In this document: positions 26,407 through 35,314 of the stretch, piece by piece
Layout: the number at the start of each line of letters is the position of its first letter
How positions within the stretch are numbered: the first letter of the stretch is position 1
Assembly (NCBI RefSeq): GCF_006335145.1
Contig: NZ_VDMN01000002.1
Span: 496,001 to 560,000, forward strand
Direction: 5' to 3'
Length of the DNA stretch: 64,000 nt
Origin: Aliirhizobium smilacinae
GTDB taxonomy: Bacteria > Pseudomonadota > Alphaproteobacteria > Rhizobiales > Rhizobiaceae
Program-made: the position numbers and the translations under genes
The notes under the pieces: generated by a model
Told to the model about the DNA's origin: nothing
The model's database searches: none
The model's input: only the letters and a program-made list of their open reading frames with translations

Positions 26407-27260
26407 GCGCTCACCTCCTGATGCGAGAGTGCCTGCGGCTGGCGGTTGAGAACCGGTAGCGGCTTGCGGCTGCCGCCGATATGCGGCTGAGCTGCCAGCA
26501 GGCCTTTCGTGTAGGGGTGCGTGCAGTTTTTCATGTCCCGAGCAGCGCGCTCCTCCACCACCTCGCCATAGCGCATGACGAGAACCCGGTCGCAGAAATT
26601 GCGCACCAGGTTGAGGTCATGGCTGATCATGATCAGGCCTATGCCCTTGTGAGTGACGAGCTCGTTGAGAATTTGCAAAACCTGCATGCGCACAGTCACA
26701 TCAAGCGCCGAGGTCGGCTCGTCGGCGATGATGATCTGCGGTTCGGGGATCAGCATCATGGCGATCATGACGCGTTGTCCCATACCGCCGGAAATCTCGT
26801 GCGGGTAAAGCCCGAACACACGCTCTGGATCTCGGATCTGAACCGCTTCCAGCATGTCCAGCGTCTTCTTTTTGGCCACTTGCTCCGAGACGCTGTAGTG
26901 AACGCGATAGGCCTCAGAGATCTGGTCACCGACCGTATGTACCGGATTGAGCGAGAATTTCGGATCCTGCAGGATCATCGAAATGCGCCTGCCGCGGATG
27001 GAGAGCATCTGTTTTTCGCTGGCACCAAGCAAGTCGATGCCGCCGAAATCCATGCGATCCGCTTCGATCTTCGCCGTCGGCAGAAGTTTCAGGAGCGCGC
27101 GTCCGATCGTCGATTTGCCTGAACCGGATTCGCCGACAATGCCGAGGCGTTCGCGACCAAGATTGAAGGAAACGCCCTTGACCACGGTGTTATAGGTCTT
27201 GCCGCTGCGATAGCTGACATGCAGGTTTTCGACGTTGAGGAGAGTTTGATTATCGTCCAT
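26403..27260 (-). CDS. Dpp/Opp-type ABC ATPase, DppD-like
   Basis: A 285-residue ATPase counted from ATG 27260, which has aggag eight bases upstream; an in-frame GTG nine bases earlier is less well placed. Walker [11 protein letters not shown]-loop [11 protein letters not shown], signature [14 protein letters not shown], Walker [20 protein letters not shown]-loop [12 protein letters not shown]. The ABC signature begins I-S-G-G rather than L-S-G-G. It also lacks the Cys-rich C-terminal extension and ends after [20 protein letters not shown]. Confidence 0.92.
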   Translation of the reverse strand: MDDNQTLLNVENLHVSYRSGKTYNTVVKGVSFNLGRERLGIVGESGSGKSTIGRALLKLLPTAKIEADRMDFGGIDLLGASEKQMLSIRGRRISMILQDPKFSLNPVHTVGDQISEAYRVHYSVSEQVAKKKTLDMLEAVQIRDPERVFGLYPHEISGGMGQRVMIAMMLIPEPQIIIADEPTSALDVTVRMQVLQILNELVTHKGIGLIMISHDLNLVRNFCDRVLVMRYGEVVEERAARDMKNCTHPYTKGLLAAQPHIGGSRKPLPVLNRQPQALSHQEVSA

Positions 27261-27271
27261 CGCTGTCACTC

Positions 27272-28177
27272 CTAGTGTTGTTTCGGATCAAGCGCGTCGC
27301 GCAAGCCGTCGCCCAGAAGATTGAAGGCAAGACTGACGAGCAGGATGGCCCCGCCGGGAAAGGCGACCAGCCACCAGTTGTCGAGCATGTAGCGGCGACC
27401 TATGGCGATCATGGCGCCCCATTCCGGCAGTGGCGGTTGAGCGCCAAGCCCCAGGAAGCCAAGGCCGGCGGCGGTGAGAATCACCGACGCCATCGAAAGC
27501 GTGATGCGCACCAGAACCGAAGGCATGCACATCGGCACGATCGACTTGAGGATAATGCGCAAGCTGGAAGCGCCCTGCATGCGCGAGGCAGAGATATAAT
27601 CTGCATTGCGAAACGTCAGCGTTTCGGCGCGCGCCAGACGGGCGATCGGCGGCCAGGCCGTCAGCCCGATGGCGATGATGGCATTTTCCAAACCCGCCCC
27701 GAGGGCCGCGACGAAAGCCAGCGACAGGATGAGGCTCGGGAAGGAGAGAAAGATGTCGGTGATGCGCATCATCACCGTATCGTACCAGCCGCCGAAATAA
27801 CCGGCAGTGGTGCCGACCAGCAGCCCGACCGGGCCGACAATAACCGATACGATCGTAATGATCGTCAGGCTGATGCGGGAGCCGTAAATGATGCGGCTCA
27901 TGATGTCGCGGCCGAGTTCATCGGTGCCGAACCAATGCGCGGCATTTGGCGGCTGCAGCACATTGTCGAGGTTGACTATGTTCGGATCGTAAGGCGCCAG
28001 AAGCGGTGCGACGAGCGCCGTCAGAAGCAGGATAGAGATCACGATCAGACCGAAACCGGAAGACGGGTTGCCAAGCAGTTCGCGAATGACCGCAAGCAGC
28101 CTTCTCACGGACGAGTTCGGGTTCGAAAGCGAAGCCGGCATAGCGTTATCCCGAGTGTTGAGCGTATGTATGGCCAT
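27272..28177 (-). CDS. Dpp/Opp-type ABC permease, DppC-like
   Basis: A 301-residue permease with HWFGTDELGRDIMSRIIYGS, EAA loop YISASRMQGASSLRIILKSI, the motif AAGLGFLGLGAQPPLPEWGA and end LLGDGLRDALDPKQH. An N-terminal extension of about 35 mostly polar residues precedes the first helix (GFGLIVISILLLTALVAPLL). Start and the upstream dppB stop are one base apart. Confidence 0.92.
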   Translation of the reverse strand: MAIHTLNTRDNAMPASLSNPNSSVRRLLAVIRELLGNPSSGFGLIVISILLLTALVAPLLAPYDPNIVNLDNVLQPPNAAHWFGTDELGRDIMSRIIYGSRISLTIITIVSVIVGPVGLLVGTTAGYFGGWYDTVMMRITDIFLSFPSLILSLAFVAALGAGLENAIIAIGLTAWPPIARLARAETLTFRNADYISASRMQGASSLRIILKSIVPMCMPSVLVRITLSMASVILTAAGLGFLGLGAQPPLPEWGAMIAIGRRYMLDNWWLVAFPGGAILLVSLAFNLLGDGLRDALDPKQH

Positions 28178-28178
28178 G

Positions 28179-29195
28179 TCATCGCGTCCTTGGGTCGAAG
28201 ATCTTGTACAGCGCGTCGGAAAGAAGATTGAGCGCGATGAAGATGATGCCGACCAGAAGCACGCAGGTCATGACCGCGTTCATATCGCCGATCAGCATGT
28301 TGTTGGTGATGTACTGGCCAAAACCCGGCCAGGAAAACACGGTCTCGATCAGCACCGCACCTTCGAGGAGGCCGCCATAGGCCAGCGCCACGATGGTGAC
28401 CAGCTGAACGCGGATATTGGCAAATGCATGGTGCCAGATGGTTCGCCGCTTGGAGAGACCCTTGACCCGCGCCGTCGTGATATACTCCTGGTTCAGCTGA
28501 TCCAGCATGAAGCTGCGGGTCATGCGGGTGATGTAGGCCAGTGAGGAATATCCGAGAATGCTGGCCGGCAACAACAGGTGGTTGACGGCATCCCAGAATA
28601 CTTCCCAGTCTCCGGCGATCAGGCTGTCGATCAGCAGGAAGCCGGTCGTATCCGGCACGAGACCGATATAAAAATCCGAAACGCGGCCGCCACCTCCGAC
28701 GAGATCAAGCACGGCATAAAAGATGATCAGGCCGATCATACCGGTCCAGAAGATCGGCATGGAATGGCCAATCAGCGTGAGGAAGCGGATGATGTGATCG
28801 ACAGGCTTGTTGCGCTGGACGGCCGCGAGGATACCGAGCGGCACGCCGAGGCCGGCGCCGAACAGGATCGCAAACGTGGCAAGCTCGATGGTCGCCGGCA
28901 TGACATGCAGGATATCGTTGATGACCGGTTGTCCGGTGCGGATCGAGGTGCCGAAATCGCCGTGCAGCAGGTCGTTCACGTATCGGAAGAACTGCTGGTA
29001 AATCGGCAGGTTGGCGCCAATACGTTCCGCCACCATCTGATAGGTCGCCTGATCCGCCTCCTCGCCGATAATGGCGCGGACGGGGTCGACGGGCATCATC
29101 CGACCGATACAGAAGGTCAGGACAAGCAGACCGAAAAGCGTAACGAAAATTGTTCCGGCCTGTCGCCCGAAGGCAGTAATACTCTCGGATTTCAT
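28179..29195 (-). CDS. Dpp/Opp-type ABC permease, DppB-like
   Basis: A 338-residue permease. Motifs: ITAFGRQAGTIFVTLFGLLV, PVDPVRAIIGEEADQATYQM, HGDFGTSIRTGQPV, EAA loop YITTARVKGLSKRRTIWHHA, VLIETVFSWPGFGQYI and the end LSDALYKIFDPRTR. gagga lies six bases before ATG 29195. It follows the second binding-protein gene after a hairpin. Confidence 0.92.
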   Translation of the reverse strand: MKSESITAFGRQAGTIFVTLFGLLVLTFCIGRMMPVDPVRAIIGEEADQATYQMVAERIGANLPIYQQFFRYVNDLLHGDFGTSIRTGQPVINDILHVMPATIELATFAILFGAGLGVPLGILAAVQRNKPVDHIIRFLTLIGHSMPIFWTGMIGLIIFYAVLDLVGGGGRVSDFYIGLVPDTTGFLLIDSLIAGDWEVFWDAVNHLLLPASILGYSSLAYITRMTRSFMLDQLNQEYITTARVKGLSKRRTIWHHAFANIRVQLVTIVALAYGGLLEGAVLIETVFSWPGFGQYITNNMLIGDMNAVMTCVLLVGIIFIALNLLSDALYKIFDPRTR

Positions 29196-29225
29196 GGAGC
29201 TTCCTCAATATGCAATCCAGTAGGA

Positions 29226-29265
29226 GGCCGAGGCGCTGCGGCAGAACGCGAGCGGCACCTCGGCC
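29226..29265 (-). repeat. Intergenic hairpin between binding-protein and permease genes
   Basis: GGCCGAGG (29226-29233) and CCTCGGCC (29258-29265) form 8 perfect pairs, extended after one mismatch by GCTGC / GCGGC (one wobble), loop about 12 bases. Same position relative to the genes as in the other importer operons of this window. Confidence 0.6.
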
Positions 29266-29274
29266 ACACGCGTG

Positions 29275-30885
29275 CTACCGCTCTTTGGTGACCGTGCGCA
29301 GCTGGGTGGACCAGGACGGGTTCAATTGCAGGCCTTTGATATCGGCCCGGAAGCCGACGCTGTCGACAACTTCGGAGAATGGCTGCAGGGCAGGCATCAT
29401 GTCGGCGTAATAGGTCTGGATCGCTTCGTAATCCTTGACCTGCTTGTCCTTGTTGCCTTCGACGAGAGCATCGTCGATCATCTTGTTGATCTTCTCGTCG
29501 TAGAAGGATGTGCGCCAGCCCTGGAAGTTCGTCAGCTTGGCCGCGTCCGAATTGTCCGGATTGTAGACAGTAGCGCGCAGGTTGCTGTCGGGATGCGGCA
29601 GCTGGCCACCGCCGCCGCGACCGACAAGCAGTTCATACTTGCGTTCGCGCATGGCGCCATAGATCTGGTCGCCTGTGCCGGTGATGATTTCCGCTTTGAT
29701 GCCGCCCTGCGCAAGTGTCGCCTGGATGGCCGTTGCGGTGCTCATGAACGGTACGTCGGAGATGGCGCGCAATGTTGTCGAAAAGCCGTTCGGATATCCG
29801 GCTTCTGTCAGCAGCGCCTTCGCCTTCGCCACATCCAGCTTGTAACCAGCATTCGGCAGCGCGCCGAAAATACCGCTCGCGATCGGGCGGTCACGCAGTC
29901 TGCCGAAGTAAGGCAGAACGCTGCCGTTCAGACCCTGATAGTCGATCAGATACCGCAGCGCCTCGCGCACTTTCGGGTTCTGGAACTTCTCGTCCTTCAT
30001 CGACACTGCAAGGTAATAGAAGCCGCTGCCGCCATTGGTCTGGATCTTGACGTCTTCGTCCGTTTCAAGTGCCTTCAGGTCGGCTGCCGACATCGAGAAA
30101 GCAATGTCGATGTCACCCTTTTCCAGCATCAGGCGCTGGCTTTGGGATTCGGCCAGATGCCGCATCATGATGCGCTTCATCGCCGGGCGGTCACCCCAGT
30201 ATTCAGTGTTCTGATCGAGGATGACGCGTTCGTTCGAAGCCCATTGGCCGAGCTTGAATGGACCGGAACCGGCTGAATTATTGGTCAGCCATGCGGCGCC
30301 CTGATCACCGTTCTTGTCGTGCTCCATCACGGTTTTGCTGTCGAGAACGGAGCCGGGACCGACAATGCCGAGCGTCTGCACGATGATCTGCGGATCGAGC
30401 TTCTTGGGCAGGGTGACGATAACGGTCCGTGCATCGGGGGCAGTGAAGCTGACGTCGGCGTTAGCGCCGGTAAAACCGTGTGTTTTCAGGAACGAGGCTT
30501 GTGCCAGGTTCAGCTTCATCAGGCGCTTGAACGACCAGACGACGTCTGCGGAGGTGACCGGGTTGCCGGAGGCGAATTTGGCGCCGTCACGCAATCTGAA
30601 GGTGATCGAGCCATTGTCGTCGGCGATCGTCCAGCTTTCGGCAAGCTGCGGATCGACCTTGGCGCGATCGACGGCATTCAGCGAAACGAGGTTATCATAT
30701 ATGTTGGCAAGCACCTGCACGGTCTCCTTGCCGGTAATCGCGGCAGGGTCCAACGTCAGGATGTTGTTCATGGAAAAACCGACAACCAATGTGGTCGCAG
30801 GCGTAGCAGCGTAAACAGGCTGGGAAAGCAGGGTTGAGCCAAACAGAAAGGCAGCAAGTAGCTTATGGGATGGTTTCATCGTCAT
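29275..30885 (-). CDS. ABC substrate-binding protein, family 5 (copy 2 of tandem pair)
   Basis: A 536-residue periplasmic receptor with a Sec signal (MTMKPSHKLLAAFLFGSTLL, cleavage near PVYAATP). Motifs: TLVVGFSMNNILTLDPAAIT, DPQLAESWTIADDNGSITFR, GAKFASGNPVTSADVVWSF, VREALRYLIDYQGLNGSVLP. ggagg four to five bases before ATG 30885 sets the start; a second Met two codons later is possible. It is colinear with the protein encoded just upstream (31297-32904), roughly 40-50 percent identical by eye. It has its own candidate promoter at 30936-30964, so the two receptors can be expressed separately while sharing one transporter. Confidence 0.9.
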   Translation of the reverse strand: MTMKPSHKLLAAFLFGSTLLSQPVYAATPATTLVVGFSMNNILTLDPAAITGKETVQVLANIYDNLVSLNAVDRAKVDPQLAESWTIADDNGSITFRLRDGAKFASGNPVTSADVVWSFKRLMKLNLAQASFLKTHGFTGANADVSFTAPDARTVIVTLPKKLDPQIIVQTLGIVGPGSVLDSKTVMEHDKNGDQGAAWLTNNSAGSGPFKLGQWASNERVILDQNTEYWGDRPAMKRIMMRHLAESQSQRLMLEKGDIDIAFSMSAADLKALETDEDVKIQTNGGSGFYYLAVSMKDEKFQNPKVREALRYLIDYQGLNGSVLPYFGRLRDRPIASGIFGALPNAGYKLDVAKAKALLTEAGYPNGFSTTLRAISDVPFMSTATAIQATLAQGGIKAEIITGTGDQIYGAMRERKYELLVGRGGGGQLPHPDSNLRATVYNPDNSDAAKLTNFQGWRTSFYDEKINKMIDDALVEGNKDKQVKDYEAIQTYYADMMPALQPFSEVVDSVGFRADIKGLQLNPSWSTQLRTVTKER

Positions 30886-31296
30886 AGATCCTCCAATCAC
30901 GACCGCCTCCTCCAAGGCAGTAAAAACCGTATCAAGAGATATGATGTCCTACGATAACTGTCAATCAACAACATGAGGCGACTTGGTCGCGCTTGGCGGA
31001 GCAGCTCGCTTTCCCGGGGGTAATCGAGCTTCCGCACGTGCACTTTCGACAGTGGTAAATTTCTGAATAACTGCACAAAGAGCTGAATCGGACATCGAGA
31101 TTCATATGTATGAGTCTTCGACTGCCTGCGGCCATATGAAGCGAATGCCACCATCTGCAGGATGCCTGCTCGGCCCTCTCATTTTCACGAGAGTAAGTGC
31201 TCGGGGCAAGATCACTCCGTCAGCGTCTGTAACGGTGCCTTAGTGGTTGGAGCGCTGAGCGACGGAGACGCCGCGCAGGCTTTGGCTTCGGCAAAA
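30886..31296. other. Intergenic region between tandem binding-protein genes
   Basis: 411 bp. From the upstream gene's stop it holds an imperfect hairpin (31215-31267: CTCCGT/ACGGAG and CAGCG/CGCTG with a bulge, candidate terminator or attenuator of the first receptor gene), an 8-bp inverted repeat TTCATATG/CATATGAA at 31101-31108 and 31133-31140, and the promoter at 30936-30964. Frames on either strand here look non-coding. Confidence 0.45.
30936..30964 (-). promoter_or_regulatory. Candidate sigma70-type promoter of the second binding protein
   Basis: On the minus strand TTGACA (30964-30959), 17-base spacer, TATCTC (30941-30936). It sits about 50 bases upstream of the start codon at 30885. 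Confidence 0.5.
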
Positions 31297-32904
31297 TCAA
31301 CGCCGTTTGCTGACCGTATCGAGTTTGGTCTGCCAGATCGGGCTTATTCGGAAACCTTCGATGTCTGCACGCAGAGCGACCGAGTCCGTCACCTGAGAAA
31401 GCGGCTGGATCGCGGGAATACCTTCTGCATAAAGCTTTTCGATTTCGTAATAGAGCTTTGCCTGCTTGGCAGGATCAGTCTCGGCCAGGGCGGCGTCGAT
31501 TTTCGAGTTCAGGGTGTCATCCTTGAACGAGGTGCGCCAGCCCACGAGGCCTGTCAGCTTGGCCTCGTCCCGGTTGTCCGGATTGTAGATAAGGCTGCGC
31601 ATATCGCCATCGGGATGCGAAATCTGGCCACCACTGCGCCCGACAATCAGTTCGAAATTGCGTTCACGCATCGGCCCATAGACCTGCTCACCGCTGCCGG
31701 TCAGGATCTTGAGCCTGATACCGCCCTGGGCCAGCAGACTTTGCAGGACGATGGCGAGATTGTCGAATGGGGGTTCGGACAAGGTGCGGACCGTAAGGTC
31801 TATTCCATCGGCATATCCGGCTTCAGCAAGAAGCTTCCTGGCGCCTTCGACGTCCATTTTCAGTTCCGGATCATATGGGGTCTTGCTCAGGCCTGCCTGG
31901 ATCGGGCTCAGATGTCGCGTGCCGAAATACGCCATCACCGTTCTGTTGAGACCGTCGAAATCGATGAGCTTCAGGATCGCCTCCCGCAGTTTGGGATTGG
32001 TGAGATCCTTGTTCTTCTGCGACATGGCGAGATAATAGATGCCGTTTCCGATCGATGTCGTGACCTTGATGCCCTTGTCGGCTTTCAGGGCTTCCAGATC
32101 GGCAGCGCCAAGCGAATAGCCGATGTCCAGATCGCCTTTTTCGATCAGCAGGCGCTGACTTTGCGGCTCGGGGATATGCCGCATCAACACCCGGCGCATG
32201 GCCGGGGCCGCTCCCCAGTAATTGTCGTTGCGGGTGAGCACGACCATTTCGTTCGGTCGCATCGATTGCACCGTGAAGGCGGCGGTGCCGGCAGAATTGG
32301 TCGTCAGCCATCCGGCACCCATGTCGCCGTTCTTTTCGTGGCTCAACACTTCCTTTTTGTCCAGCACACTGCCGGTGCCGGGCATGGCCAATGTCAGCAG
32401 GACGATCTGTGGATCAATCGGCTGAAGAATCGCAATATCGATAGTCTTCTCGTCCACGACCTTGAAGCTCTCGGCTGCATTGTCACTGGCGTAGCCGCGC
32501 AGGCGCAGGTTGGTTGCCTGCGCCAGATTGAGTTTCAGCACACGCGTGAGCGACCAGACGACGTCCTCAGCCGATACCGGGTTCCCCGATGCAAATTTCA
32601 GGTCCGGGCGCAGATGAAAGCGGATCGACTTTCGATCCGAAGACACCTCCCAACGCTCGGCGAGCAACGGTATCACCTGCGTCCGATCGGCAGGATCATT
32701 TCCCACCAGCCCTTCGTAGATGTTGGTGAGCACCTGGACCCTCTCCTTGCTGGAGGAGCCTGCCGGATCAAGCGTCAGGATATTTGCCATCGAGAAACCG
32801 ACAACCAGCTGGTTGACCGGTGTTTCGGCTTGCGCCAGATTCGCGCCAAGCGCGCTTGCCATTACAACGATGGCTGTGGCGATCGATAGGCTGCGGTTTT
32901 TCAT
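31297..32904 (-). CDS. ABC substrate-binding protein, family 5 (copy 1 of tandem pair)
   Basis: A 535-residue receptor with a Sec signal (MKNRSLSIATAIVVMASALG, cleavage near NLAQAETP). Motifs: QLVVGFSMANILTLDPAGSS, ERVQVLTNIYEGLVGNDPAD, RPDLKFASGNPVSAEDVVWS, LREAILKLIDFDGLNRTVMA. Clear paralogue of the next gene, with divergence concentrated in ligand-contacting central parts such as LRGYASDNAAESFKVV against THGFTGANADVSFTAP. It lies 78 bases after the enolase-superfamily gene on the same strand and could be co-transcribed with it. Two receptors feeding one permease would widen substrate range (inference). Confidence 0.9.
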   Translation of the reverse strand: MKNRSLSIATAIVVMASALGANLAQAETPVNQLVVGFSMANILTLDPAGSSSKERVQVLTNIYEGLVGNDPADRTQVIPLLAERWEVSSDRKSIRFHLRPDLKFASGNPVSAEDVVWSLTRVLKLNLAQATNLRLRGYASDNAAESFKVVDEKTIDIAILQPIDPQIVLLTLAMPGTGSVLDKKEVLSHEKNGDMGAGWLTTNSAGTAAFTVQSMRPNEMVVLTRNDNYWGAAPAMRRVLMRHIPEPQSQRLLIEKGDLDIGYSLGAADLEALKADKGIKVTTSIGNGIYYLAMSQKNKDLTNPKLREAILKLIDFDGLNRTVMAYFGTRHLSPIQAGLSKTPYDPELKMDVEGARKLLAEAGYADGIDLTVRTLSEPPFDNLAIVLQSLLAQGGIRLKILTGSGEQVYGPMRERNFELIVGRSGGQISHPDGDMRSLIYNPDNRDEAKLTGLVGWRTSFKDDTLNSKIDAALAETDPAKQAKLYYEIEKLYAEGIPAIQPLSQVTDSVALRADIEGFRISPIWQTKLDTVSKRR

Positions 32905-32982
32905 GTTTCTCCTCCCGTTCTGACCCTGATCGACGCGGCAAGTTTCCTCCAGGCCGCGCCACAGTCCGGTCCTTCGTTGCGT

Positions 32983-34131
32983 TTACTGTGTCAGATTGGC
33001 GTCGATATATTCGAAGTTGATATCCTCCCCGAGCCCGGGTGCCTGAGACAATGGGACAAACCCGTCCTGATCCATCGGATCGGGGATCGCATTGAGATAT
33101 TCCGGGCATGCATCATAATCGAGGAAGGGATGCAGCAGGCCACGCTCGTACCAGCGGCAGTTCTTGGTGGCCGCCGAGATGGCGAGATTTTCTGCGCCAT
33201 GACCATGAACCTCGCAGTTCATGCCAAAACTTTCAGCCAGATGCATGGTCTTCAGTACCGGGGTGATGCCGCCAACATCTTCGACGCCCGCGCGAAGAAT
33301 GTCGCAGGCGCCCGCCTTGATCCATTCCGCTCGCTGCTTGTATTTGCCGGCAGCGGATTCCGGACCGATGACCGGGATTTTCAGCTCCTGGGTCAGCCAC
33401 GCGTAGGACGACATCGACTGCTCGTCCATCACCTCTTCGATCCAAGTGAAATTCAGCGCTTCCAGCCCCTTGCCGAGCTGATAGGCTTCCTCGCGGGAAT
33501 ACCAGTGATAGGCATCCAGCATCAGCGGGATTTTGGGGCCAACGGCCTCGCGCACGGCGGCACAGGCCTTCAGGTCCATTTCAATGTTAGGCGACCAACT
33601 GACCGGCGGCATCCATGTATGAAGTTTTATCGCCTGGTAGCCGCGAGCAATGAGCTGCTGCGCAAAACGGCCGTAGTCTTCCGGCGTTGCCAGACCGCCT
33701 TCCAGTTCGTCGCCGCACATGATCGAGCCATAGGCCGGCACCTTGTCGCGGTAGGAGCCGATGATCTTGTAGACTGGAGCTTTCAGCAGATGCCCCGCGA
33801 GATCCCACAGCGCGCAATCGACGATGGCAAGCGTGCGGTCGCTCAGCTGACCACCACTGCCGCGTTGCCAGTGGGCGAGGTCCTGCCAGAGGCGCTCGCG
33901 CGCAAACGCATCCTGCCCGACAACCACCGCACGAATGAAACGTTCGAGCATATGTGGCCGCAGCTGTTCCGGGCTGCCGAAAGCATGTCCCTGGGTGCCG
34001 TCCTCGCACGTCAATGTCAGCAGCGATTTCTTCACCTTGCGCGCCGGCCCGGGATGCGCATGGCCGTCGCTGTCAAGCTCCTCGTGCGTCGTGTACCAAA
34101 ATGTACGAACGCTGGCATCGATGATCTTCAT
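32983..34131 (-). CDS. Mandelate racemase/enolase-superfamily enzyme, paralogue 2
   Basis: A 382-residue enzyme from ATG 34131 with ggagga just upstream; the frame extended to 34203 adds an implausible N-terminus. It aligns without gaps to the product of 22109-23257. Conserved: K169 (AIKLHTWMPP), D206 (LMLDAYHWY), E232/E233, E258 (IGPES) and H309 (CEVHGHG). The barrel motif reads WIEEVMDE, with Val replacing the near-universal Pro of the EEP motif seen in paralogue 1, and the 20s-40s loop differs (HEELDSDGHAHPGP). Identical catalytic residues but altered loops suggest a related substrate or epimer. First gene of the strand-minus operon that continues with the two receptors and transporter. 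Confidence 0.85.
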   Translation of the reverse strand: MKIIDASVRTFWYTTHEELDSDGHAHPGPARKVKKSLLTLTCEDGTQGHAFGSPEQLRPHMLERFIRAVVVGQDAFARERLWQDLAHWQRGSGGQLSDRTLAIVDCALWDLAGHLLKAPVYKIIGSYRDKVPAYGSIMCGDELEGGLATPEDYGRFAQQLIARGYQAIKLHTWMPPVSWSPNIEMDLKACAAVREAVGPKIPLMLDAYHWYSREEAYQLGKGLEALNFTWIEEVMDEQSMSSYAWLTQELKIPVIGPESAAGKYKQRAEWIKAGACDILRAGVEDVGGITPVLKTMHLAESFGMNCEVHGHGAENLAISAATKNCRWYERGLLHPFLDYDACPEYLNAIPDPMDQDGFVPLSQAPGLGEDINFEYIDANLTQ

Positions 34132-34443
34132 ATGTCCTCCCTGACACTTTCTCTGCTGCAACAGCAATTCGCTGGCGCAGCAGTTTCGCAATTTCAACAG
34201 CATCTTGTCGGATCACTAGTTGCTGCAGTCAGACAAGCGTAAAATCGAAACTGGCCGCCGGTCAATCGTTTTCTGAAAACGCTGGCGTACTTCTCTCGAA
34301 AATAACCGGGATTCAGGGCGCTGTTCGGTTTTGCGAGTGCCTCGGAATTGTGTTTTAATAAGCGCTTCGCGAATCCCTCATCTGACAACGATACATGACT
34401 TGTCTGCTTTGATGGGCAATCGAATTCGAAATGGAGAAACTGG
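34132..34443. promoter_or_regulatory. Divergent intergenic region, enolase paralogue 2 / GntR
   Basis: 312 bp. Two pairs of TTGTC/GACAA half-sites occur: TTGTC 34205-34209 with GACAA 34232-34236 near the enolase side, and GACAA 34384-34388 with TTGTC 34400-34404 near the GntR start. CAGACAAG (34230-34237) and CTTGTCTG (34399-34406) are exact reverse complements 160 bp apart. FCD-GntR proteins bind short palindromes of this general kind, so autoregulated control by looping or paired sites is possible (inference). Confidence 0.35.
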
Positions 34444-35163
34444 GTGGGACAGGACAAGGAAGCGGAATTGGTTGACTTGGTCGGGCGGTCGTTGGTGGCG
34501 CAAATTGCCGCATCGTTGCGGCGAGACATCGATGCCGGGAAGTTCAAGCCGGGAGACAAGCTGCCGAGCGAAAACGATCTGACACGTCTGCATTCCGTCA
34601 GTCGCGCTGTCGTTCGTGAAGCTGTGGCCAGCCTTCGTTCCGAGGGCTTGCTGGAGGCGCGGCGCGGCGTCGGGGTTTTCGTCACCAATGCCGAGCTGAA
34701 GGGCGCGCCGTTTTCCGGCCTGTCGCTGGAGCGCATTTCCTCGGTAATCGAGCTGCTCGAGCTGCGGGCCGCCTGCGAAACAGAAGCGGCGGGACTTGCG
34801 GCTGCTCGTCGCTCGCCAAGTCAGATGGAGGCAATCATCGACCTGCATCGGCAGATCGGCGCCAATCTCGAAAAGGGGCTGTCCACCCGTGATGCCGACT
34901 TTGCATTCCATCTGGCCATTGCGCAAGCTACCCAGAACCGACGCTTCAGCGAGCTGCTGCAACTGATCAAACCGGGCATTATCCTGAGCCGCGGCCAGTC
35001 TGGAAACCTATCGATGAACCCCAACCTGCAGGAGGAACATGGGCGGATCGTCAACGCAATTTTTGCCGGCGGCCCGACCGGTGCTCGAGAGGCAATGAGC
35101 ACCCATCTGCAGGGAAGCCTGGCTCGCTACAAGGCGCTGCTAATCGAGCGTATTGCAGAGTAA
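34444..35163 (+). CDS. GntR-family regulator with FCD domain
   Basis: A 239-residue regulator starting at GTG 34444. Winged helix about residues 12-78 (LVGRSLVAQIAASLRRDIDA, then LPSENDLTRLHSVSRAVVRE, LLEARRGVGVFVTN), FCD domain with DADFAFHLAIAQATQNRRF and EEHGRIVNAIFAGG. Divergent from the enolase paralogue 2/receptor/transporter operon and so its likely regulator. It is similar in layout to the GntR at 24893, which together with the duplicated enolases and receptors points to an internal duplication of the cluster. Confidence 0.9.
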   Translation: MGQDKEAELVDLVGRSLVAQIAASLRRDIDAGKFKPGDKLPSENDLTRLHSVSRAVVREAVASLRSEGLLEARRGVGVFVTNAELKGAPFSGLSLERISSVIELLELRAACETEAAGLAAARRSPSQMEAIIDLHRQIGANLEKGLSTRDADFAFHLAIAQATQNRRFSELLQLIKPGIILSRGQSGNLSMNPNLQEEHGRIVNAIFAGGPTGAREAMSTHLQGSLARYKALLIERIAE

Positions 35164-35314
35164 AGTCGAACGGGGCGCTTTGGTCGAGAAAAGCAACCCC
35201 GCTATCGCATGACCACAGCGTCAAGAGACGGAAATTCACACAAACCGCCATGGCTGCACCAACGCCATTGGCAGTCCGTTTCACATGATTTGCCGCCTCC
35301 CGCTGCCGGGTTCA

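Noticed and set aside
30897..31154. 85-residue frame between tandem receptors
   Set aside because: No ribosome site or family resemblance, and it covers the candidate promoter and inverted repeat.
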